DNA of 64,000 nucleotides from Bryobacterales bacterium (GTDB lineage: Bacteria; Acidobacteriota; Terriglobia; Bryobacterales; Bryobacteraceae): the NCBI GenBank assembly GCA_020846745.1, contig JADLDI010000067.1, positions 34,680 to 98,679 of the forward strand, given 5' to 3'. Position 1 is the stretch's first letter, and each line of letters starts with the position of its first letter. Shown piece after piece: positions 18,771 to 25,434 of the stretch. Under the pieces are notes generated by a model. The model saw only the letters and a list, made by a program, of their open reading frames with translations. It searched no databases and was not told the DNA's origin. The translations under genes and the position numbers were made by a program.

Positions 18771-20159
18771 TTACTTCTCCAACCTCAATTCATCCTGCCA
18801 GTGACGCAGAGTTTCAACGGCATTGGAAAGCACGTGAACAAACCCCTTCACGCCGGCCTGCTTCAATTCCTCGATCTGCTCTTTCGGATTACCAGCGACA
18901 ATCACCGGCGCAGTGGTGGCCGGAACTACTTCCTTCGCCAGCGCCGGATACTCGGCGTCGGAACTGCAAAGCACCACTAAGTCCGCCGGTTGTAACTCCG
19001 CGGAGGCGACGATCTTGAAACCGCCGCAACCGAAGAAGTTGGTACAGAAGTTCGACCGGGCCATGCGCCACTTCAGTTCGCCGCGCTCAAGCAATAGCAC
19101 CACGGGCGTGTGACCGCTAGCGCGGGCGTGGCGCTCGGTCCGCAAGCGGATCTCTTCGAACTCGCTCGCGAGGCGCAAGGCAGGGAACGGTCCTGTATCG
19201 GCGGCCGCCAGGGAGAAGTTATCCAGTTCCTTTTCTGTCAGGTCCGGGTAGTTATTCACGCCGACCAGGGTACGGCGCCGCGATGAGATAGATTTCAGTT
19301 TGGCCTCGCGGCCCGCGGCGAGTGTCCGCTCAATCGCCGGCAAAGCTTTTGTATATCCGCCCGCGGCCTCCACTTGCTGGAATAGCTTCCAAGCCGCTTC
19401 GGCGAGCTGACTCGTCATTGCCTCGATCAAGTAACACCCGCCGCCAGGGTCGGTGACATCGCCGATGTGCGACTCTTCGCGCAGAATGCGATGGATGTTA
19501 TCGGCAAGGTGTTGGTCGAACTGCACCGGGCGCACGGCGATCGTATCGGCCCCGCCGATGGCCGCCGAGAGCGCTTCCGTCGTAGCGCGCAGAAGATTGG
19601 TGTACGGATCGTAAATGCTCTTGTTCGAGAGAGCGGTAACGGCGCGGATGCGCGCCTGTGCGCTCATCGCAGGATCGAACGCCGCAACCGCATTTGCCCA
19701 CAGCAGCCGGGCAGCGCGCAGCTTCGCGATTTCAAAAAAGTAGTTGGACCCGATGGCGAAGACGAAATCCATGTCGCCGGAAACAGCACCGTTCGCCACC
19801 TTCTCGACACCCCAAGCCAGCGCCCAAGCAAGCTCCTCGACGGCATTGGCGCCGGACTCATGAAACCAGTCCGCCCGCACGGCATCGGCTGGAACTGCCG
19901 TCGGCGCCATCATCTCCCACGGCTTCGGCGAGCCGCGCACGAACGGCGGCTGCCCGGGATCGATATCCAGGGGCTGAACATCGGCGGCACGATAGTAAGG
20001 CCGCACATTGATGCCCTCATCCGTCCGCCAAACCAGTTTTTTCTCGTAATCGGCGCCGGCGAGGTCCGCGCGGATCGCCGCTTCCCACTCTGCTGTGGTG
20101 ATGGGCGGGAACTCCGCCGCCATGTTGAGCGGCGTGGTCCCGGCGGCTTCGTCAGGCAT
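18771..20159 (-). CDS. methylmalonyl-CoA mutase, small subunit
   Basis: A 462-aa non-catalytic mutase subunit: WRTDEGINVRPYYRAAD near the N-terminus, a degenerate barrel, and a C-terminal domain without the DxHxxG cobalamin motif, as expected. It is shorter than proteobacterial and actinobacterial MutA, usually above 600 residues, so part of the barrel appears condensed. ATG 20159 is preferred to GTG 20168 because GGAAGG lies 9 nt upstream. It overlaps the epimerase stop by 8 nt. Confidence 0.88.
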   Translation of the reverse strand: MPDEAAGTTPLNMAAEFPPITTAEWEAAIRADLAGADYEKKLVWRTDEGINVRPYYRAADVQPLDIDPGQPPFVRGSPKPWEMMAPTAVPADAVRADWFHESGANAVEELAWALAWGVEKVANGAVSGDMDFVFAIGSNYFFEIAKLRAARLLWANAVAAFDPAMSAQARIRAVTALSNKSIYDPYTNLLRATTEALSAAIGGADTIAVRPVQFDQHLADNIHRILREESHIGDVTDPGGGCYLIEAMTSQLAEAAWKLFQQVEAAGGYTKALPAIERTLAAGREAKLKSISSRRRTLVGVNNYPDLTEKELDNFSLAAADTGPFPALRLASEFEEIRLRTERHARASGHTPVVLLLERGELKWRMARSNFCTNFFGCGGFKIVASAELQPADLVVLCSSDAEYPALAKEVVPATTAPVIVAGNPKEQIEELKQAGVKGFVHVLSNAVETLRHWQDELRLEK

Positions 20160-20622
20160 GAGGCGCACCTTCCTGCACGACTTCGATCAGGAATCCGAAT
20201 GCCGCCTTTTCGGTGGTCTTGGGATGAACGAAGAAGACGGTCGTCCCGCGCGAGCCCTTCCGCGGCGCGGCATCGATCAGTTTGAAGCCATTCCGCTTCA
20301 TATAGTCGTACGCCGCTTGGATGTCGGCCACGCGCAGCGCGACGTGCGCGAATCCGCCGCGGCCGCCGCTTTTCTCGATCTGCTTGGCCACCGGCGATTC
20401 CGGCGACAGCGGCTCAAGCAACTGAATCAGGTTCGGACCATCCCCAATCTGCAGCAGCACCTCGCGAACCTGGTCGGTTCCGAGGACGTCTTCCCGGTGC
20501 ACTTCCGTAAATCCCAACGTTTTGTAGGCGTTGACGTGCTGTTCCAGTTCTCCGCCACCGACGGCGATCGCCACGTGGTCGAAAAACAGGAATCCGGGCA
20601 CTTGCTTCAGTTCAGAATCCAT
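20152..20622 (-). CDS. mce: methylmalonyl-CoA epimerase
   Basis: A 156-aa vicinal-oxygen-chelate protein. FDHVAIAVG holds the first metal histidine, FAHVALRVADI the second, and FLIEVVQE the terminal glutamate. It interconverts (R)- and (S)-methylmalonyl-CoA, linking the mutase to the transcarboxylase. ATG 20622 has GGAG 9 nt upstream. A TTG further up, overlapping the previous stop, is less likely. Confidence 0.92.
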   Translation of the reverse strand: MDSELKQVPGFLFFDHVAIAVGGGELEQHVNAYKTLGFTEVHREDVLGTDQVREVLLQIGDGPNLIQLLEPLSPESPVAKQIEKSGGRGGFAHVALRVADIQAAYDYMKRNGFKLIDAAPRKGSRGTTVFFVHPKTTEKAAFGFLIEVVQEGAPHA

Positions 20623-20639
20623 CTTGTTATGCTCCAACC

Positions 20640-21032
20640 TTACTCAAACTCCACCAACACCTGGCCGCTCTGGACACTGTCGCCTTGATTGGCGTTCACC
20701 TTGGCCACCGTGCCCGCCACCGGCGCGGTGATGTTGGTTTCCATTTTCATGGCTTCGAGCACCAACAGGCGGTCGCCTGGCTGGATCTTTTGCCCGGCCT
20801 GCACCAGCACCTTCACGACGATACCGCTAATTGGGCTGCGGCAGACCTTTTCTTCATTCACTGGACCTTGTGCGACGGGCGGCGCAGCCATTTGGGGGGC
20901 TGCGGCAGGCGCCATCGGCATGCGAGGCGCTGAGCCCTGGTATACATAAGTCGGCATCCCCGCCGGTTCGGTTTCCGTCGCTTCCACTTCTACTTCGTAA
21001 ACCTTGTTATCGACCGTGATCTTGAGTTTCAA
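20640..21032 (-). CDS. biotin carrier subunit (transcarboxylase 1.3S-like)
   Basis: A 130-aa biotinyl protein. The biotin site EAMKMETNI is in the C-terminal lipoyl/biotinyl fold. Residues 30-60 form a Pro/Ala/Met-rich flexible linker, and the N-terminal 25 residues resemble the 1.3S anchoring segment. It carries the carboxyl group between the 12S and 5S subunits. The start is a TTG at 21032, fixed by TAGGAG 8 nt ahead. Confidence 0.9.
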   Translation of the reverse strand: MKLKITVDNKVYEVEVEATETEPAGMPTYVYQGSAPRMPMAPAAAPQMAAPPVAQGPVNEEKVCRSPISGIVVKVLVQAGQKIQPGDRLLVLEAMKMETNITAPVAGTVAKVNANQGDSVQSGQVLVEFE

Positions 21033-21054
21033 CGCGATGCTCCTATCGTGAGCG

Positions 21055-21381
21055 CTAAGCTCCGTGCCCGTGCACCAGTCCGTGCGATGCCTGGATAAAG
21101 ACCCGCCCCTGCTGTGCCCACGCCGCCGATCCGAGTAATCGGATGTGCTTGATGCGAGGCCGCTTCCCCAGGTAAGCCGCCACCGCCGCGGCGATCGCCA
21201 GGGCCGTTTCTTCCGATACGTCCAGCGGCGGCGGACCGGCCGCTGCCTGCTGTGCCTGCACTTCGACGCCGGCCAGCCGCTTGTCGATTTCGGCCAGCCG
21301 CTGATCGATCGAATCCAGCCGCGAGAGCAACGTCCCCAGCCGTTCGGCGATCAGGTTCATGCTGTCATTCGAGTCTGGCAT
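21055..21381 (-). CDS. small accessory subunit of acyl-CoA carboxylase/transcarboxylase (putative)
   Basis: A 108-aa protein. Residues 10-45 form a heptad-rich coiled coil (LGTLLSRLDSIDQRLAEIDKRLAGVE). A C-terminal segment EETALAIAAAVAAYLGKRPRIKHIRLL recalls the short tails of gamma/delta subunits in sodium-pump decarboxylases, but there is no membrane segment. The gene lies between 12S (12 nt) and 1.3S (22 nt) on the same strand. A scaffold role joining 12S with the biotin carrier is inferred from position and fold only. Confidence 0.6.
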   Translation of the reverse strand: MPDSNDSMNLIAERLGTLLSRLDSIDQRLAEIDKRLAGVEVQAQQAAAGPPPLDVSEETALAIAAAVAAYLGKRPRIKHIRLLGSAAWAQQGRVFIQASHGLVHGHGA

Positions 21382-21393
21382 GGGTCCTCTTTA

Positions 21394-22956
21394 TTACAGC
21401 GGAATGAGGCCGTGCTTCTTGGCCGGCCGTAACTCGCGCTTGGTGTTCAGATATTCCAGGCTCTGTGCGATGACGAAGCGCGTCGACGCGGGTTCGATCA
21501 CATCGTCCACCAACCGGCGGCCCGCGGCGACGTACGGATTCGCGAACACCTTCCGGTACTCTTCGATCAGTTCCTTACGTCGAGCCGCTTTGTCCTGCGC
21601 TTCCTGGATCTCTTTGCGGAACACGATCTCCACCGCGCCTTCCGCGCCCATCACTGCCACTTCAGCCGTCGGCCACGCAAAGCAGCGGTCCGCGCCCAGG
21701 TCTTTCGCACACATCGCCAGGTGGGCCCCGCCGTACGACTTCCGCAGAATCACCGTCAGCTTGGGAACCGTGGCAGCCGAATACGCGAACAGCATCTTCG
21801 CGCCGTGCCGGATGATGCCGCCGTGCTCCTGCTGCACGCCGGGCAGGAAACCCGGAACATCCACAAACGTCAAAAGCGGGATGTTAAACGCATTGCAGAA
21901 CCGGATGAACCGCGATGCTTTCGTCGATGCATTGATGTCCAGCACGCCTGCCAGATAAGCCGGCTGGTTGGCGATGATTCCCACCGCCCGGCCGACAATC
22001 CGCCCGAACCCGATCACGATATTCGGTGCGAAGCCGGATTGCACTTCCAGGAAGTCGGCGTTATCGATAACATTCAAGATCACATCGCGGACATCGTAGG
22101 GCTGCTTGGGATCGTCCGGCACGATATCGTTCAGCACGGGGTTGGGGTCGACATTGCCGTCCGACGCCAACACCGGCGGATCTTCCATGTTGTTGGAAGG
22201 CAAAAAGCTCAGCAGCTTCTGGCACAGCAGGGCAGCCTCTTCATCGTTTTCGGCAATAAAGTGGATCACGCCCGAATTCACCATGTGCGCGTCGGGACCG
22301 CCGAGCTGCTCGGCCGTCACCTGCTCGCCCGTAACCTGCTTGATCACCTGCGGTCCGGTGATGAACATCTGTGCCTGGCGTGTCTGGATCACGAAGTCCG
22401 TCAGCGCCGGACTATAGGCCGCGCCGCCCGCGCACGGCCCGCAAATCAGCGAGATCTGCGGCACCGCGCCCGACAGCATGACGTTCGTATGGAATACCTT
22501 GCCATAGCCCGAAAGCGAGTCGATGCCTTCCTGTACACGCGCCCCCCCGCTGTCGTTGATGAACACAAACGGTGTGCCCGTCTTGAGCGACTGTGCCATG
22601 ATTTCCGCGACTTTGGTTGAATGCAACTCACCGGCTGAGCCGCCCAGCACGGTGAAGTCCTGTGACGCCAGATGGATCAGGCGTCCGCCGATCGTTCCCG
22701 CTCCCGTTACAACGCCGTCCGCGGGCGCTTCCTTGCCTGCCATGCCGAATAACACGGCCCGGTGCTCGGCAAATAAGCCGGTCTCTTGAAAGCTGTTGCT
22801 ATCGACCAGGGCGGCGATCCGTTCCCGGGCGGTGAGTTTCCCCTGGCTGCGGTGCTTCGCTAACTTATCTGCGCCGCCCCCCAGTTCAATCTTCTGCCGC
22901 CGCTCCTTGAGTTCGGCCAATCGCTTGTCCATTGACATGTGATTGTCAATCTCCAT
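21394..22956 (-). CDS. carboxyltransferase 12S subunit (methylmalonyl/propionyl-CoA carboxylase beta)
   Basis: A 520-aa double crotonase-fold carboxyltransferase. GGARVQEGIDSLSGY and GPCAGGAAYSPAL form the first oxyanion hole, and SYGGAHLAM the second. It moves CO2 between (S)-methylmalonyl-CoA and biotin. The sequence alone could also serve propionyl-CoA carboxylase, but the adjacent 5S gene and the absence of a biotin carboxylase favour transcarboxylase. Three in-frame ATGs (22956, 22938, 22932) compete and none has a clearly better ribosome site. Confidence 0.92.
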   Translation of the reverse strand: MEIDNHMSMDKRLAELKERRQKIELGGGADKLAKHRSQGKLTARERIAALVDSNSFQETGLFAEHRAVLFGMAGKEAPADGVVTGAGTIGGRLIHLASQDFTVLGGSAGELHSTKVAEIMAQSLKTGTPFVFINDSGGARVQEGIDSLSGYGKVFHTNVMLSGAVPQISLICGPCAGGAAYSPALTDFVIQTRQAQMFITGPQVIKQVTGEQVTAEQLGGPDAHMVNSGVIHFIAENDEEAALLCQKLLSFLPSNNMEDPPVLASDGNVDPNPVLNDIVPDDPKQPYDVRDVILNVIDNADFLEVQSGFAPNIVIGFGRIVGRAVGIIANQPAYLAGVLDINASTKASRFIRFCNAFNIPLLTFVDVPGFLPGVQQEHGGIIRHGAKMLFAYSAATVPKLTVILRKSYGGAHLAMCAKDLGADRCFAWPTAEVAVMGAEGAVEIVFRKEIQEAQDKAARRKELIEEYRKVFANPYVAAGRRLVDDVIEPASTRFVIAQSLEYLNTKRELRPAKKHGLIPL

Positions 22957-23009
22957 TCCCGCCAGCGAACTGCAAGCGCGCCTTGAGTTGCGCGCCCATC
23001 CGCTGAACG

Positions 23010-24530
23010 TCAGTCGGCGGGCGCAACCGTCACGCGGTGCGACCTGCCGTTTAATTTGATTTCGTAACTGACCGGGGTACGAACCGGGTCGCGGCCTCCT
23101 GCGGGCGCGGCCGATCCGGGGGCAGCGGCGGCGGCTGCCTTTGGTTGTGCTTGTGGATCTTTGCCGACGTTCTTGGGCCCCTCATGGCGCGATGCGAAAA
23201 ACTTCGGCGCCACTTGCGGGAACATCGCGTACGTCAATACGTCTTCGTCGCTGCCGTCGCAGCCTTTTAGAGCCAGCGCGGCGCTCCGCAGTTCTTCCCA
23301 TTCGGGTTTCAGCAAATCGGCCGGCCGCACGTTGATCGGGGCCTTGCCGGTCTGCCTGGCCGCCAGATCGACGACATGCTGGTCCCGCGGGCCTAACGTG
23401 GCGCCGTAGTAACCCAGCATCAAATCCGCAAATTCCCCCGTCAGTACCTTGTACCGGCCCATCATGACGTTGAACACGGCCTGGGTGCCGACAATCTGGC
23501 TCGAAGGCGTCACCAGCGGCGGGAAACCCGCATCCTTGCGGACACGCGGCACCTCGGCCAGCACTTCCTTCAACCTGTCGGCAGCCCCCTGCTGTTTCAG
23601 CTGGCTCTCCATGTTCGAGATCATGCCGCCGGGGATCTGACTTTCGAAGATCTCGGTCTCCACGCCTGTAATACCCGATAGAAATTCCTGGTAGCGCGGC
23701 CGAATCTTTGCGAAATACTCTTTCAGTTTGAGTAACAAAGGCATTTGTAAATCGGTACAGTAGCCTGTGCCCTCTAACATCTCAACCAAACTCTCGGTAG
23801 GATTATGTCCCGGGCCGAGGCTAAGCGCACTTATCGCCGTATCCACGCAATCCGCGCCCGCTTCGATGGCCTTCATCAGGCTCACCATAGTTACACCGGT
23901 CGTTGCGTGAACGTGGACGTGGACACGCGTTTCTTCGCCGCACGCTTCCTTGATTTCCCGCACGATATCGTATGCGGGCTGCGGCTTCAACAGCGCCGCC
24001 ATGTCTTTGATGCAAATGGAATCGCAGCCAAGCTCCATCAATTGCTCGGCGAGTTCTACATATCCGCTCACCGTGTGGAGCGGCGAGATGGTGTAGCAGA
24101 TGGTGCCCTGCGCGTGCTTGCCCGACCGTTTTACCGCCTTGATCGCGCGCCGCAGGTTCCGGATGTCGTTCAGTGCGTCGAACACCCTGAACACGTCCAT
24201 GCCGTTGAAAGCGGCTTTTTCGACGAACCGGTCCACTACGGTATCTTCATAATGCCGGTAGCCGAGCAGATTCTGCCCGCGTAACAGCATTTGCAACCTC
24301 GTGTTCGGCATCAGTTTCCGGAAGGTGCGCAGGCGTTCCCACGGATCTTCATTCAGGAAGCGGATGCAGGAATCGAACGTTGCTCCCCCCCAACACTCTA
24401 CCGACCAAAATCCAGCTTTATTCAGATCCTCACACGCTGGGATCATGTCTTCCAGCGCCATGCGAGTCGCCATCAAGCTTTGATGCGCGTCTCTGAGGAT
24501 CAACTCCGTTACGTCGATCTTACGAGCCAT
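23010..24530 (-). CDS. transcarboxylase 5S subunit (pyruvate/oxaloacetate carboxyltransferase)
   Basis: A 506-aa DRE-TIM enzyme. TELILRDAHQSLMATRM carries the metal Asp, SICIKDMAALLKP the carbamylated lysine, and HVHVHATTG the metal histidines. The C-terminal domain is followed by a Pro/Ala linker and VSYEIKLNGRSHRV, a truncated carrier-like tail without a biotin site, so biotin comes from the separate 1.3S protein. It transfers CO2 between biotin and pyruvate. It is the first gene of the operon. AGGGA precedes ATG 24530. Confidence 0.92.
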   Translation of the reverse strand: MARKIDVTELILRDAHQSLMATRMALEDMIPACEDLNKAGFWSVECWGGATFDSCIRFLNEDPWERLRTFRKLMPNTRLQMLLRGQNLLGYRHYEDTVVDRFVEKAAFNGMDVFRVFDALNDIRNLRRAIKAVKRSGKHAQGTICYTISPLHTVSGYVELAEQLMELGCDSICIKDMAALLKPQPAYDIVREIKEACGEETRVHVHVHATTGVTMVSLMKAIEAGADCVDTAISALSLGPGHNPTESLVEMLEGTGYCTDLQMPLLLKLKEYFAKIRPRYQEFLSGITGVETEIFESQIPGGMISNMESQLKQQGAADRLKEVLAEVPRVRKDAGFPPLVTPSSQIVGTQAVFNVMMGRYKVLTGEFADLMLGYYGATLGPRDQHVVDLAARQTGKAPINVRPADLLKPEWEELRSAALALKGCDGSDEDVLTYAMFPQVAPKFFASRHEGPKNVGKDPQAQPKAAAAAAPGSAAPAGGRDPVRTPVSYEIKLNGRSHRVTVAPAD

Positions 24531-24549
24531 GAGTTGTCCCTACTTGCCA

Positions 24550-24579
24550 ATAGATAGATTCGATTGCATACCTATCTAT
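24550..24579. promoter_or_regulatory. 8-bp inverted repeat upstream of the transcarboxylase operon
   Basis: ATAGATAG (24550-24557) and CTATCTAT (24572-24579) are exact reverse complements separated by 14 nt. They lie 20 nt upstream of the 5S start codon, in the divergent region with the DUF1360 gene. This could be an operator or an mRNA-leader hairpin. No matching regulator gene is adjacent. Confidence 0.35.
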
Positions 24580-24607
24580 CCGATGTTCTAACTTCAGCGT
24601 ATCAGAG

Positions 24608-24635
24608 TTGACGAGCCGGAAAGCACTCATATCGT
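24608..24635 (+). promoter_or_regulatory. possible promoter of the DUF1360 unit
   Basis: TTGACG (24608-24613), a 16-nt spacer and TATCGT (24630-24635) make a weak sigma-70-like promoter about 110 nt ahead of the DUF1360 start. The -10 element is poor. Confidence 0.3.
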
Positions 24636-24745
24636 TAAACTCCTGTGAAATGTTGAGGTCACAGATGCGCGTGACGGTGAAAAATAGTTTGAAACGGCAG
24701 CAAAAAACGTTTCACATAACTAGTGTGGGCGGCCAGGAGCGATGA

Positions 24746-25144
24746 ATGTTTCAAGGGAATCTTGTGACAGTCGTTGTTGCGGTTCTCGCCGTGTGGAGAG
24801 CGACACACTTCTTTTTTGCGGAAGACGGACCCTTCGACGTGAGCGTCCGCGTCCGCCGGCTGGCTGGGTTGGGCTTCTTCGGAAAGCTGCTCGACTGCTT
24901 CTATTGCCTGAGTGTGTGGATCGCCGCGCCGGTGGCCTGGTGGATCGGAAATCACTGGGAGGAAAGGCTTTTGTTGTGGCCGGCGCTTTCGGCAGGGGCG
25001 ATCCTGCTTGAGCGCTTAACGGAACAGCGGCCTTCGATTCCGCATCCGCCTCCGCCGGCGCTCTGGCAGGAACTTCCGTCGCCGCCCGCCGCAATCAATG
25101 GTCACGGCCAGGAGGAGGAACAGAAGAATGGGATGCTGCGGTAG
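24746..25144 (+). CDS. DUF1360 membrane protein
   Basis: A 132-aa protein. Residues 5-22 and about 52-90 are hydrophobic membrane segments around FFAEDGPFDVSVRVRR and LDCFYCLSVW, the Cys-x-x-Cys signature of DUF1360. The C-terminal 40 residues are Pro/Glu-rich and soluble. The family is small and uncharacterised. ATG 24746 follows AGGAG by about 6 nt. Its last 17 nt overlap the next gene, which shows translational coupling. Confidence 0.75.
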   Translation: MFQGNLVTVVVAVLAVWRATHFFFAEDGPFDVSVRVRRLAGLGFFGKLLDCFYCLSVWIAAPVAWWIGNHWEERLLLWPALSAGAILLERLTEQRPSIPHPPPPALWQELPSPPAAINGHGQEEEQKNGMLR

Positions 25145-25376
25145 CCGGCGCGCGAGTTTTCGCCAACAACAACCCATCGCAACGAACAGTACGGAGGCGT
25201 CCTATTGGACGGCATCGACGGTCGAGTTCGAATACAGCGGCTCGGGTGAACTCACGGTTACCGGTCCGCTGACCGGCTCGATCTATCGATTCAGGGGGCA
25301 GGGTGCGCGGGCGCCGGTCTACGGAGCCGATGCCCCCTCACTTGCTGGAGTGCCCAACCTGCAACCGGTTCGCTAA
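25128..25376 (+). CDS. 82-aa beta-type mini-protein (unknown)
   Basis: An 82-aa protein starting MGCCGSRRASF. The body FEYSGSGELTVTGPLTGSIYRF, followed by a Pro/Ala loop and PSLAGVPNLQPV, reads as a compact beta sheet with an N-terminal Cys pair. I recognise this shape as recurring in bacterial and phage-like neighbourhoods but cannot assign a function. ATG 25128 has GGAGGAGG about 9 nt upstream and lies inside the end of the DUF1360 gene. Confidence 0.65.
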   Translation: MGCCGSRRASFRQQQPIATNSTEASYWTASTVEFEYSGSGELTVTGPLTGSIYRFRGQGARAPVYGADAPSLAGVPNLQPVR

Positions 25377-25434
25377 ACCCAACGGCGGACCGCAAAAAAC
25401 AACAAATGAATCAATCACGGAGGAGAGGTGCGTT

